From positions 2,453,501 to 2,517,500 of the forward strand of contig NZ_CP067420.1 of NCBI RefSeq assembly GCF_016653635.2: 64,000 bases of DNA. The letters are read 5' to 3'. Position numbers and translations under genes: made by a program. Numbering within the stretch: the stretch's first letter is position 1; the number at the start of each line of letters is the position of its first letter. Of this stretch, positions 8,796 through 19,218 are shown piece by piece. Source of the stretch: Skermanella sp. TT6 (lineage in GTDB: Bacteria > Pseudomonadota > Alphaproteobacteria > Azospirillales > Azospirillaceae). The notes under the pieces were generated by a model. That model was not told the origin of the DNA, ran no database searches, and saw only the letters and a list, made by a program, of their open reading frames with translations.

Positions 8796-9631
8796 CCGGG
8801 CTGGCGCCGGCGCTGAGGGCCATGCTGGCGCGTGGCGAACGCGCGGCGCTGGTGACGGTGGCCGCGGCGCGGGGCTCCACCCCGCGCGAACCGGGCGCGC
8901 GGATGCTGGTCGGTCCGGCGGCCACGGCCGGGACGATCGGCGGCGGCCGGCTGGAATGGGACGCGATCGCCCGGGCACGGTCCATGGCAGAGTTGGAGGA
9001 GGTGATCGAGGTGCCGCTCGGTCCCGCGATCGGCCAGTGCTGCGGCGGCCACGTGACGCTTCGGCTGGAGCAGGCCGACGCGGCGGTGCTGGCGCGGCTC
9101 CAGGCCGAGGAAGCGGACGCCGCCGCCAGGCTGCCCCGGGTGCTGCTGTTCGGCGCCGGCCACGTGGGCAAGGCGATCGCGTCGGCGCTGGCGCCGCTGC
9201 CGCTGGACGTGCTGTGGATCGACGGGCGGGCGGAGGAGTTCCCGGATGCCATGCCGGGGGCCAAGGTGCGCCGGGTCGTCACGGACTCGCCGCTGGACAT
9301 GGTCGCCGAGGCGCCGCCGGGGGCCTGCTTTCTGGTGCTGACGCACCTGCACGCCCTGGACTTCCAAATCACGCAAGCGGTGCTGCGGCGCGGGGACTTC
9401 GCCTATGCCGGCCTGATCGGCTCGGCGACCAAGCGGCGGCGGTTCGAGCGGACCTTCGCCGCCCAAGGGGGGAACCCGGGCGTGCTGGACCGGCTGACCT
9501 GCCCGATCGGGTCCGCCCTGCACCGCGACAAGCGACCGGAGGTGATCGCGGCGCTGGTCGCCGCTGAACTCTTGATAACGACGGCCGAAGCGTCCAAAGA
9601 GGCATCAGAACCCGCGAACGCCGAGGCATAG
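8792..9631 (+). CDS. xdhC: Xanthine dehydrogenase accessory protein XdhC
   Basis: A 279-residue XdhC, the factor that binds molybdenum cofactor and helps load its sulfurated form into XdhB. It has the N-terminal XdhC/CoxI domain with RGSTPREPGARM, GGGRLEW and the conserved GQCCGGHV cysteine pair, and a C-terminal Rossmann domain starting LLFGAGHVGKAI and ending CPIG...DKRPEVIAA. The ATG at 8792 overlaps the xdhB stop. The last ~20 residues, rich in Ala and Glu, extend beyond the usual family end. It completes the xdhABC set; a 35-bp gap leads to the ABC transporter. Confidence 0.95.
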   Translation: MTGLAPALRAMLARGERAALVTVAAARGSTPREPGARMLVGPAATAGTIGGGRLEWDAIARARSMAELEEVIEVPLGPAIGQCCGGHVTLRLEQADAAVLARLQAEEADAAARLPRVLLFGAGHVGKAIASALAPLPLDVLWIDGRAEEFPDAMPGAKVRRVVTDSPLDMVAEAPPGACFLVLTHLHALDFQITQAVLRRGDFAYAGLIGSATKRRRFERTFAAQGGNPGVLDRLTCPIGSALHRDKRPEVIAALVAAELLITTAEASKEASEPANAEA

Positions 9632-9666
9632 AGGGAACAGGGTCCCGCCGAACTGGGAGAGTGAAC

Positions 9667-11253
9667 ATGACCAACGATGCCGGCGGGGTTCCGCCCCGCC
9701 TTGAGCTTCGCGGAATAACCAAGCGATTTCCCGGCGTCGTCGCCAACGACGGGGTCGGCTTCTCCGTCCAGCCGGGCGAGATCCATGCACTGCTGGGGGA
9801 GAACGGCGCCGGCAAGAGCACGCTGGTGAAGATCATCTACGGCGTGCTGCATGCCGACGAGGGTGAGGTGCTGTGGAACGGGCAGGCCGTCCAGCTTGCC
9901 AACCCGCACGCGGCGCGCCGGCTCGGCATCGGCATGGTGTTCCAGCACTTTTCGCTGTTCGACGCCATGACGGTGCTGGAGAACATCGCGCTGGGGCTGG
10001 AAGGCAAGCCCGACATGCGCACCCTGTCCGGGCGGATCGTGGAAGTCTCGCAGGCCTACGGGCTGCCGCTGGACCCGAGGCGAGAAATCCACACCCTGTC
10101 GGTCGGGGAGCGTCAGCGGGTCGAGATCGTACGCTGCCTGCTCCAGGATCCCAAGCTGCTGATCATGGACGAGCCGACTTCCGTGCTGACCCCGCAGGAG
10201 GTCGAGCGGCTGTTCGGCACGTTGCGGCTGCTGGCATCGGAGGGCTGCTCGATCCTCTACATCAGCCACAAACTCCAGGAGATCAAGGACCTCTGCGACC
10301 ACGCCACGATCCTGCGCGGCGGCAAGGTGGTCGGGGAATGCGACCCGGCGGTGGAATCCACCCGCGGCATGGCGCAGATGATGATCGGCGCCGAGCTGAA
10401 GACACTGGCCCGGCGGGGGACCCGGCCCAAGGCCGCCACCCGCTTCACCGTCGAGGCACTCGATTTGGCGACCGATCAGCCGTTCGGGACCACGCTGAGG
10501 CGCGTCGGGTTCGAGGTGGCGGCCGGGGAGATCTTCGGCATCGCCGGCGTCGCCGGCAACGGCCAGAACGAGCTGATGCGGGCGCTGTCGGGCGAGCTGA
10601 CGGTCGGAAACCCGGATAGCATCCGGCTGGACGGCAAGCCGGTCGGCGGCCTGGGCGTCGAGCGCCGGCGGGCGCTGGGCCTCTGCTGCGTTCCCGAGGA
10701 GCGCAACGGCCACGCCGCGGTGCCCGACATGAGCCTGGCGTCGAACGCGCTGATCAGCGCGCGAAACCGCATGAAGCTGGCGCTGCGCGGCTGGATCCGG
10801 CGGGACGCCACCCGCGAGTTCGCCGAGCGGATCATCCAGGAATTCGGCGTCAAGGCGCGTGGGCCTGATTCCGCGGCCCGCAGCCTGTCCGGCGGCAATC
10901 TTCAGAAATACATCGTCGGTCGCGAGATCCTCCAGGCGCCCGAGGTGCTGGTGATCGCCCAGCCGACCTGGGGCGTCGATGCGGGCGCCGCCGCGGCGAT
11001 CCACCAGGCGCTGTTCAACTTGGCGCAGAACGGGGCGGCTATCGTCGTGGTTTCCCAGGATCTGGACGAGCTGCTGACCCTGTGCGACCGGCTGGCGGTG
11101 CTGAATGTCGGCACCCTGTCGAAGGCGATCGACACGGCGGACGCCTCCCTGGAGGAGATCGGCTTGCTGATGGGCGGCCTGCACGGAATGTCGGCGGAGG
11201 TGCCCGCCATCCAGGGGGCGGAGAACAAAGGGGGCTCCCAGCATGTCGCTTAA
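9667..11253 (+). CDS. ABC transporter ATP-binding protein, purine/nucleoside or simple-sugar type (two ATPase domains)
   Basis: A 528-residue duplicated ATPase. Domain 1 has Walker A GENGAGKST, signature LSVGERQRVEI and Walker B LLIMDEPTS. Domain 2 has a degenerate Walker A (GVAGNGQNEL) and signature LSGGNLQKYIVGREI, the classic pattern of the ribose/nucleoside (YufO/NupA-like) ATPases. The ATG at 9667 is preferred over the GTG at 9661 because GGGAGA at 9655 sits six bases before it. It is followed by two permeases with overlapping starts. Its place after xdhABC points to import of purine bases or nucleosides. Confidence 0.93.
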   Translation: MTNDAGGVPPRLELRGITKRFPGVVANDGVGFSVQPGEIHALLGENGAGKSTLVKIIYGVLHADEGEVLWNGQAVQLANPHAARRLGIGMVFQHFSLFDAMTVLENIALGLEGKPDMRTLSGRIVEVSQAYGLPLDPRREIHTLSVGERQRVEIVRCLLQDPKLLIMDEPTSVLTPQEVERLFGTLRLLASEGCSILYISHKLQEIKDLCDHATILRGGKVVGECDPAVESTRGMAQMMIGAELKTLARRGTRPKAATRFTVEALDLATDQPFGTTLRRVGFEVAAGEIFGIAGVAGNGQNELMRALSGELTVGNPDSIRLDGKPVGGLGVERRRALGLCCVPEERNGHAAVPDMSLASNALISARNRMKLALRGWIRRDATREFAERIIQEFGVKARGPDSAARSLSGGNLQKYIVGREILQAPEVLVIAQPTWGVDAGAAAAIHQALFNLAQNGAAIVVVSQDLDELLTLCDRLAVLNVGTLSKAIDTADASLEEIGLLMGGLHGMSAEVPAIQGAENKGGSQHVA

Positions 11254-12346
11254 GTTCGAACCGCGGCGGGAGATCCCGAAGTCGCTGGTCTACGGCACGC
11301 CGCTGCTGGCGATCGCGCTGACCATCCTGTCGGGATACCTGCTGTTCATGTTCCTGGGGCTGAACCCGGGATCGACCCTGTACATCTTCCTGGTGTCGCC
11401 GCTGGAGACCCAGTTCGGCCTCGCCGAGCTGGCGGTGAAGGCGGGGCCGCTGATCCTGATCGCGACGGGGCTCGCCATAGGCTTCCGCGCCAATGTCTGG
11501 AACATCGGGGCCGAGGGGCAGCTGACCATCGGCGCGATATTCGGCGCCGGCGTGGCCTTGGCCTTCTGGGGTGACGAGGGCTTCTGGATCCTGCCGCTGA
11601 TGTTCGTTGCCGGTGCCCTGGGCGGCATGCTGTGGGCGGCGATCCCGGCGTTCCTGAAGACGAAGTTCGAGGTCAGCGAGATCCTGACCAGCCTGATGCT
11701 GACATATGTCGCCACGCTGGTGCTGAGCATCCTGGTCCATGGACCGTGGCGCGACCCGGAAGGCTTCAACTTCCCGCAGAGCCGGCTGTTCACCGAGGCG
11801 GCGATCCTGCCCATCGTCCTGGAGGGCACCCGGCTGCATGCCGGCGCCTTCGTCGCGCTGTTCGCCGCCGTGGCGGCCTGGGTCCTGCTGACCCACACGG
11901 TGACCGGCTTCCAGGTCAAGGTGGTCGGGCAGGCGCCCATGGCGGCCCGCTTCGCCGGGTTCAGCCAGAAGGGCACCGTCTGGCTCAGCCTGCTGCTGGG
12001 CGGCGCGCTGGCCGGGCTGGCCGGCATGATCGAGGTGGCCGGACCGATCGGCCAGCTGACGCCGCAGCTGACCCCGGGCTACGGCTTCACCGCGATCATC
12101 GTCGCCTTCCTGGGGCGGCTCAACCCGTTGGGGATCATCCTGGCCGGGCTGGTGATGGCGATCTCCTATATCGGCGGCGAGAACGCCCAGGTCTATGCCC
12201 AATTGCCGCAGGCGGCGACCGGCGTGTTCCAAGGGATGCTGCTGTTCTACCTCTTGGCCTCGGACTTCCTGGTCCGGTACCGCATCCGTTTCCAGTCGGC
12301 CAGGCACCAGGCCGCCAAGCCCCGCCGGGAGGTCGCCGCGACATGA
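11243..12346 (+). CDS. ABC transporter permease (YufP/NupB-like)
   Basis: A 367-residue inner-membrane permease of the BPD_transp_2 family with about eight or nine hydrophobic helices. It includes the conserved FRANVWNIGAEGQLTIGAI segment and GFTAIIVAFLGRLNPLGII near the C-terminus, both typical of nucleoside/purine permeases. Its ATG lies 11 bp inside the ATPase gene and its stop overlaps the next permease start as ATGA, so the three are translated together. The substrate is inferred from the neighbouring xanthine dehydrogenase genes. Confidence 0.92.
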   Translation: MSLKFEPRREIPKSLVYGTPLLAIALTILSGYLLFMFLGLNPGSTLYIFLVSPLETQFGLAELAVKAGPLILIATGLAIGFRANVWNIGAEGQLTIGAIFGAGVALAFWGDEGFWILPLMFVAGALGGMLWAAIPAFLKTKFEVSEILTSLMLTYVATLVLSILVHGPWRDPEGFNFPQSRLFTEAAILPIVLEGTRLHAGAFVALFAAVAAWVLLTHTVTGFQVKVVGQAPMAARFAGFSQKGTVWLSLLLGGALAGLAGMIEVAGPIGQLTPQLTPGYGFTAIIVAFLGRLNPLGIILAGLVMAISYIGGENAQVYAQLPQAATGVFQGMLLFYLLASDFLVRYRIRFQSARHQAAKPRREVAAT

Positions 12347-13275
12347 TCGATTTCCTCGTCCTGATCGCGGTATCCGTGGTGATCGCCGCGACGCCGATGC
12401 TGTTCGCCGCCGTGGGCGAACTGGTGGTGGAACGCTCGGGCGTGCTGAACCTGGGCGTCGAGGGCATGATGCTGATCGGCGCGGTGGTCGGCTTCGGCGT
12501 GACCATGACGACCGGCAGCGCTGTCCTGGGCATCGGCTCGGCGGCGCTGGCCGGCGCCGCGCTGGCGCTGGTCTTCGCGGTGCTGGTGCTGACCCTCATG
12601 GCGAATCAGGTGGCGACCGGCCTTGCCCTGACCATCTTCGGGATCGGGCTGAGCGCCCTGATCGGCGCCGGCTTCGTCGGCATGCCGATCGCCGGGCTGC
12701 CCAAGCTGGCCGTTCCCGGCGTGAGCGACCTGCCGGTCGTGGGTCCGCTGCTGTTCCAGTACGACGCCATGGTCTACCTGTCCGTTGCGCTGACCCTGGC
12801 GGTCGGCTGGTTCCTGAAGCGGACCCATGCCGGCATGGTGCTGCGGGCGGTCGGCGAGTCGGCTGAATCCGCGCATTCCATCGGGCATCCGGTGATCGGG
12901 GTGCGCTACTTGGCGACCCTCTTCGGCGGCGCCATGGCCGGGCTGGGCGGCGCTTTCCTGTCGCTGTCGGTGACACCCATGTGGGCGGAGAACATGACGT
13001 CGGGACGCGGCTGGATCGCGCTGGCGCTGGTGGTGTTCGGATCCTGGCGGCCGGGCCGGGTGCTGCTGGGGGCCTATGTTTTCGGCGGCGTGACGATCCT
13101 CCAGCTTCACGCGCAGGGAAGCGGCGGTCTGGGCTTCGGGCTGCCGGGGCAGGTGTTCACCATGCTGCCTTACCTGGCGACCATCGCGGTGCTGACCATA
13201 ATCTCGGCCGGCCCCTGGCGCGGCCGGTTCCAGGCGCCCGCCTGCCTGGGACAGCCTTTCCGCCCGTCGGTGTGA
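12343..13275 (+). CDS. ABC transporter permease (YufQ/NupC-like)
   Basis: A 310-residue second permease of the purine/nucleoside ABC transporter. It carries ERSGVLNLGVEGMMLIGA and SGRGWIALALVVFGSWRPGRVL, segments conserved in YufQ-like proteins. It pairs with the permease before it to form the membrane channel. No BmpA-type substrate-binding lipoprotein follows; the next ~1 kb holds only doubtful ORFs, so the binding protein must be encoded elsewhere or be shared. Confidence 0.92.
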   Translation: MIDFLVLIAVSVVIAATPMLFAAVGELVVERSGVLNLGVEGMMLIGAVVGFGVTMTTGSAVLGIGSAALAGAALALVFAVLVLTLMANQVATGLALTIFGIGLSALIGAGFVGMPIAGLPKLAVPGVSDLPVVGPLLFQYDAMVYLSVALTLAVGWFLKRTHAGMVLRAVGESAESAHSIGHPVIGVRYLATLFGGAMAGLGGAFLSLSVTPMWAENMTSGRGWIALALVVFGSWRPGRVLLGAYVFGGVTILQLHAQGSGGLGFGLPGQVFTMLPYLATIAVLTIISAGPWRGRFQAPACLGQPFRPSV

Positions 13276-13343
13276 CGGGAGGCGATCCTCGACGTCCCGC
13301 GCGGTCCTGCATTGGGCCCGGCGGGACCTCATGGATTGAATGA

Positions 13344-13805
13344 TCAGAAGCCGTCTTGCGGCGGGTCAGGGCGGGACGGAACGACGGGTGAAATGGTGCC
13401 GAAGTCCGGCGATCCGTCCGAGAAAGTCTTGAATCTCCGCAGACCGATCATTTCGATAGTCCGATCACCACGAAGCCTTGACTGGATGAAGAGAACCAGG
13501 ATACCGGATGTTCCGACCTGCGACCTAACGACGGCGTAACGGCCGCAGACCGTCCTTGTCGGGTCCGAGGGTTCGGAAGGAAAATGGCCTCGACCATGAT
13601 CAAGAATGCCCAAGGCTGCGTCGGGTTCAATTCTCCGCTGCTCGAACCCGTAGTTCCGGATAAGTTCAATCACGAATTCGCAAGCGGTCCGCTCATCCTC
13701 GGTCAAATGAGATCTTTGCATAGTGAAGGGTGCTTCGTCGGGATGATTCCGTCCGCTGTCCTTCAGGACTCCTTTGAATGCGATGAGAGTATACCTGGAG
13801 CCCAT
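13344..13805 (-). CDS. Hypothetical protein in a lower-GC patch
   Basis: A 153-codon ORF that I do not recognise. If translated from 13805 it gives a mixed-charge soluble protein whose most protein-like part starts at an internal Met (position 13724, MQRSHLTEDERTACEFVIEL). Its GC is visibly lower than that of neighbouring genes and third-position GC bias is weak. No convincing Shine-Dalgarno site precedes either start. It could be a recently acquired gene, a decaying one, or a chance ORF. Confidence 0.3.
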   Translation of the reverse strand: MGSRYTLIAFKGVLKDSGRNHPDEAPFTMQRSHLTEDERTACEFVIELIRNYGFEQRRIEPDAALGILDHGRGHFPSEPSDPTRTVCGRYAVVRSQVGTSGILVLFIQSRLRGDRTIEMIGLRRFKTFSDGSPDFGTISPVVPSRPDPPQDGF

Positions 13806-13848
13806 TCTTCTGATCAGTCAATCCAGTGCCGGGTATCTGCCGAGGGTT

Positions 13849-14049
13849 TCAGATTTCTTCCCACTGGTCCGCGTGTTCCGGCCGTCGCCTCGCCTCAACC
13901 AAGGTGATCAATTCATCGTGGTGGAGGCTCAGGTATTCGGCGAGGCTCCCGGGAAGGCGCGGCCCTTTATGCGCGGGCGGCTCAGACACGCTTCGCGGTT
14001 CCCGGTGATCGGGACTGCCCAATAGACTAAATCGGAAATGTTGTGCCAC
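13849..14049 (-). CDS. Hypothetical small protein (doubtful)
   Basis: A 66-codon ORF starting at GTG 14049, with an AAGGAG sequence eight bases upstream. The C-terminal half (LAEYLSLHHDELITLVEARR) would form an acidic amphipathic helix. It sits 43 bp before the next ORF on the same strand, an arrangement seen in small two-gene modules. The first half reads as low-complexity Pro/Arg sequence, and an ATG in another frame uses the same ribosome site but stops after eight codons. Evidence for real coding is weak. Confidence 0.25.
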   Translation of the reverse strand: MAQHFRFSLLGSPDHREPRSVSEPPAHKGPRLPGSLAEYLSLHHDELITLVEARRRPEHADQWEEI

Positions 14050-14197
14050 TCATCGCACTCCTTGCCGGGTGCAATCTACCACTATTTAGCATCAGCGGGC
14101 AAGGCTCACCGGATATGCGAACCGTCCGTCGGCTGACGCGTGGAGACACCAGGGCGCGATGGGGCGAGCCCTGCGTATGCCGCAAGGCAACGTAGAC

Positions 14198-15926
<1,729 letters not shown>

Positions 15927-15930
<4 letters not shown>

Positions 15931-16478
15931 GCGGCGGTCGGCTGGGATGGGGCGCCGCCGGGCGGCGTCCCGTTCGGTGCCGTGGCGACCTCGATCTTGA
16001 AGCCGCGGCTCGGCGGAAACCGGGTCGCGGCCTTCTTGACCGCGCGCTCCATGGTCGTCGCCCAGACCAGGAAGCGGAGGTTGCCGCTCCAGTTCTCGTT
16101 GCCTTCCTCGCCGGTCGCTTCCGGCAGGGCTCCGCCGCCGCCGGAGATGACGACGATCCAGCGGTGATCCTCGGGCAGCCGGCGCTCGTCCAGGACGACC
16201 AGCCGGTTGTCGCTCTTGCGGATGGACTTGAGCTTCTCCTCCAGCTTCGCCGCCTCCGCCGTCAGGCGACCGACCAGGAGGTCGCTGTCGGCCGCCTTGC
16301 GCTTGGCGGTCCTGCAGCCCCTCGCCGCCTCGCGGATCGCCGCCACCTGCCGGGTCCGGTCCCGCTGCAGGCCGTTGACCAGATGGCGGGCGACAGCGAT
16401 CCTGTCCAGGGCCAGGCGCAGGCCCATCAGCACGCCGAGATAGCCGGTGAAGAAGCACAGGATGTAGGTGGTGATCAT
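15927..16478 (-). CDS. Hypothetical membrane-anchored coiled-coil protein (downstream member of a paralogous pair)
   Basis: A 183-residue protein with one N-terminal transmembrane segment (ITTYILCFFTGYLGVLMGL), a charged coiled-coil of about residues 35-90, and a C-terminal globular part with a WSGNLRFLVWATTMERAV motif followed by SRGFKIEV. The C-terminal third aligns by eye with the same region of the gene before it, so the two look like a tandem duplication. Its ATG overlaps the upstream stop (ATGA). The stop codon lies in the right terminus of the MITE-like element, so the natural C-terminus may have been altered. Function unknown. Confidence 0.7.
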
Positions 16479-17056
16479 GCGGCCGCCCCTTTGCCGTCCG
16501 CCGCCGCGCCGGGAGCCTCTTCAGGCTCGATCATCTCGATCAGGATGAATCCGAGGCTGACCGGGAAGCGGTTGTCCAGGCTGGCCTTGGCCTCCGGCAG
16601 GTTCTGGGCCCAGATCTCGACATGCTGTGCCCGCGCCCAGCTGCCGTCGAGCAGCCCGTGCGAGCGTCCTTCGCGCAGTGCCGCCTGCACATGGCGGTTT
16701 ACCATGACGGCCTTGAACAGCCGGCAGCCGGGCCGCTTGCGCCCGACGATCCGGATCAGTTCGTCGTCCCGCCGCTGCAATTCCTCCAGCTTGGACTGGA
16801 ACTGGTCGATCTGGCGCTCTACCGAGCGGCGTCGGGCCTCGCTCTGGGCCAGGGCGATGCGCAACTTGGCCCGGCGCTGGTCGAAGGCGGGCAGCAGCGG
16901 TGCGCAGCGCCTGAGCTTGGTTCGGGCGCGGGTCGCGGCGGCGCTCGTGAGGATCATCCGCGACCAGGCCTCGCCGCCCAGGCGGGCCGCGAAGAATCCG
17001 ACCATGCCGGACAGTCCGGCGAACATGATGTCAGTGACGATCTCGACCGGCGACAT
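16475..17056 (-). CDS. Hypothetical membrane-anchored coiled-coil protein (upstream member of a paralogous pair)
   Basis: A 193-residue protein from the ATG at 17056 (MSPVEIVTDIMFAGLSGMV). An in-frame extension to 17131 exists but would translate a 23-bp palindrome, so I prefer the shorter form. It has an N-terminal transmembrane helix, an Arg/Gln/Glu-rich coiled-coil (about residues 55-100), and a C-terminal domain with WARAQHVEIWAQNLPEAK and LGFILIEM, matching the downstream gene's WSGNLRFLVWATTMERAV and GFKIEV. The two genes overlap by four bases and are presumably co-expressed, perhaps as a hetero-oligomer. I do not recognise the family. Confidence 0.65.
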   Translation of the reverse strand: MSPVEIVTDIMFAGLSGMVGFFAARLGGEAWSRMILTSAAATRARTKLRRCAPLLPAFDQRRAKLRIALAQSEARRRSVERQIDQFQSKLEELQRRDDELIRIVGRKRPGCRLFKAVMVNRHVQAALREGRSHGLLDGSWARAQHVEIWAQNLPEAKASLDNRFPVSLGFILIEMIEPEEAPGAAADGKGAAA

Positions 17057-17100
17057 AGCCGACGCACCATTGAAGTTACCGATATCGGACTCGCTCCCCG

Positions 17101-17123
17101 CCCATGGTGCGGCGCACCATGGG
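17101..17123. repeat. 23-bp perfect palindrome CCCATGGTGCG-G-CGCACCATGGG
   Basis: Eleven-base perfect arms around a single G lie between the coiled-coil gene (minus) and the RsmB-like gene (plus), followed by a second small dyad (CATAG-GA-CTATG, 17129-17140). It could be an operator for the divergent genes, or a short dispersed palindromic repeat. I saw no other full copy in the window. Confidence 0.5.
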
Positions 17124-17344
17124 TCGGTCATAGGACTATGGAGGTAGTCCGCGCGCTCGGCAATACATCATCGAAGTTTCTTCATGCCGCAGTACCCAGG
17201 GTGGCGGGCCGCGCACCCGCCCACGGCACTTTCATCACGCGCTCGTGCCGCCGGAACGACGAAAGCTGTTGCGTGGCGGCGTTTCATCGCCCATGTCACA
17301 CCTTCGCGTTTTCCCCGTGCCCATGTCCGATCAGCAGAGACAAG

Positions 17345-18661
17345 ATGACCCCCGGCGCCCGCCTGCAAGCCGCCATCGAACTCCTCGACGAGGTGGAGGT
17401 GACCCCGCGTCCGGCAGACGCCGTGATCAGCGCCTTCTTCCGCGCGCGCCGATTCATCGGTGCGAAGGATCGCGCCGCCGTGGCCGAGACGGTCTACGGC
17501 GTGCTGCGTCGCCACGCGCGGCTTCGCTGGTGGTTCCAGCATGCCGGCGGCTTCCCGGTCACGGCGCGCACGCTGCTGATCGCGGACCAGATCCTGGCCC
17601 AGGGGCGACCGGCCGACCATCTGGACAAGCTGTTCAGCGGCGGCCGATTCGCGCCGGCCCAGTTCAGCCAGGGGGAGATCCGGCTGGCCAACAAGCTCGA
17701 CGGCCACACCCTGGACCACCCCGGCATGCCGGAGGAGGTGGCGGTCGAATGCCCGGACTGGGCGGCCGGGCACCTGCGCGAGTTCTTCGGCGACCGGTTC
17801 GTGCCGGAACTGGCGGCCCTGCTCGACCCCGCTCCGCTCGACCTCAGGGCGAATCCGGTCAAGGCGGACCGCGACGCGGCGCTGGCGGCGCTGGCCGCCG
17901 CCGGGATAGAGGGCGAGCCTACCCGCTGGTCGCCGTTCGGCATCCGGATCCACGGGCGGCCTCCCCTGGCCTCGACCGATGCGTTCAAGAGCGGGATGGT
18001 CGAGATTCAGGACGAGGGCTCGCAGTTGATCGGGTTGCTGACCGACGCGAAGCCCGGACATCAGGTGGTGGATTTCTGCTCCGGAGCCGGGGGCAAGGCG
18101 CTGGCGATCGCGGCCGGCATGCAGAACAAGGGCCGGTTGGTCGCCTGCGACGTGCTGGAGAAGCGGCTGAAGCGCGCGGCGGAGCGGATCCGCCGTGCCG
18201 GCCTCCACAATGTCGAGACCCGGGCGCTGTCCAGCGAGCGCGATCCCTGGGTGAAGCGCCACAAGGGAAAGTTCGACCGAGTCCTGGTGGATGCGCCCTG
18301 CACCGGCACGGGCACCTGGCGGCGCAACCCGGACAGCCGCTGGCGGCTTCTCGGGCCGGGGCTGGAGGAGTTGGAGAAGCTCCAGCACGGCATCCTCGAC
18401 TCGGCGGCGCGGCTGGTGAAGCCGGGCGGGCGGCTGGTCTACGCGACCTGCTCCATGCTGCCCCAAGAGAACGAGCGGCAGGTCGAAGCCTTCCTGGCGG
18501 CCCATCCCGACTTCGCGGTCAAGCCGGTGGACGAGTTGTGGACCAGCGCCGTCGGCACCGCCGGCCCGGGAACCGGCCCCTTCATGCGCCTGTCGCCGGC
18601 GCGCCATGGCACGGACGGCTTCTTTGCCGCCGTGCTGGAGCGCGGGAGCGCCGCCGAATGA
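17345..18661 (+). CDS. RsmB/NOP-family RNA (cytosine-5) methyltransferase
   Basis: A 438-residue SAM-dependent RNA m5C methyltransferase. Residues ~1-140 are an NusB-like/RsmB N-terminal helical region, then a RsmF-like linker. The catalytic domain follows with VVDFCSGAGGKALAIA (motif I, SAM), VACDVLEKRLKRA, VLVDAPCTGTGTWRRNPD (motif IV PC cysteine) and LVYATCSMLPQENERQV (motif VI TC catalytic cysteine). Both cysteines needed for release and attack are present. The ATG at 17345 gives the family-normal N-terminus; the long upstream in-frame extension overlaps the opposite-strand gene. The likely target is 16S rRNA. The stop overlaps the following GNAT start. Confidence 0.92.
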   Translation: MTPGARLQAAIELLDEVEVTPRPADAVISAFFRARRFIGAKDRAAVAETVYGVLRRHARLRWWFQHAGGFPVTARTLLIADQILAQGRPADHLDKLFSGGRFAPAQFSQGEIRLANKLDGHTLDHPGMPEEVAVECPDWAAGHLREFFGDRFVPELAALLDPAPLDLRANPVKADRDAALAALAAAGIEGEPTRWSPFGIRIHGRPPLASTDAFKSGMVEIQDEGSQLIGLLTDAKPGHQVVDFCSGAGGKALAIAAGMQNKGRLVACDVLEKRLKRAAERIRRAGLHNVETRALSSERDPWVKRHKGKFDRVLVDAPCTGTGTWRRNPDSRWRLLGPGLEELEKLQHGILDSAARLVKPGGRLVYATCSMLPQENERQVEAFLAAHPDFAVKPVDELWTSAVGTAGPGTGPFMRLSPARHGTDGFFAAVLERGSAAE

Positions 18662-19218
18662 TCGGGCGGATCCGGCGCGCACGGCTCGACGATGCCGCCG
18701 CGATCGCCTATGTCCACGTAGCCGGCTGGCGCGAGACCTACCCCGGCATCGTCCCCGACCGCACGCTGGCCGCCATGGACGTGTTCAGCCGCACGCGGTA
18801 CTGGGCGCAGGTGCTGGACAACAAGCGGAACCGGATCGACGTCTTCGTCGCCGAGATGCCGGTAGAGGGCGAGGATCGGGTCGTCGGGTTCGGCGTCACC
18901 GGACCGGAGCAGGTCGGCCTCGCCGATTATTCCGGGGAGTTCCACGCGCTCTACGTCCTCCAGGTCGGGCAGGGCCGCGGGCTGGGCACCCGGCTGATGA
19001 CCACCATGGCGGCGAACCTCGTGCTTCGAGGCATGACCGCCAGCACCGTCTGGGCCTTGCGCGACAATTTACGCGCCCGCCGTTTCTATGAGAAAATGGG
19101 CGGCGTGTTGGTAAGCGAGCGTCCGCTGATGTTCGACGGCACGCGGGTGATGGAAGTGGCCTACGGGTGGTCCGACGTGACGCCGCTCGCGCGGCGAAGT
19201 GAGGAGGCATGGCGCTGA
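18658..19218 (+). CDS. GNAT family N-acetyltransferase (first of tandem pair)
   Basis: A 186-residue acetyltransferase with IRRARLDDAAAIAYVHVAGW at the N-terminus, the acetyl-CoA loop VGQGRGLGTRLM (R/Q-x-x-G-x-G/A) near residue 103, and RRFYEKMGG near residue 142. The ATG overlaps the methyltransferase stop. It shares layout and several motifs with the next gene, so the two look like a local duplication. The substrate is unknown; small metabolites, antibiotics and ribosomal protein N-termini are all possible. Confidence 0.88.
   Translation: MIGRIRRARLDDAAAIAYVHVAGWRETYPGIVPDRTLAAMDVFSRTRYWAQVLDNKRNRIDVFVAEMPVEGEDRVVGFGVTGPEQVGLADYSGEFHALYVLQVGQGRGLGTRLMTTMAANLVLRGMTASTVWALRDNLRARRFYEKMGGVLVSERPLMFDGTRVMEVAYGWSDVTPLARRSEEAWR

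Noticed and set aside
6462-8978. Minus-strand 838-codon open frame across xdhB
   Set aside because: Shadow of xdhB; His/Arg/Pro-rich composition and no recognisable domain.
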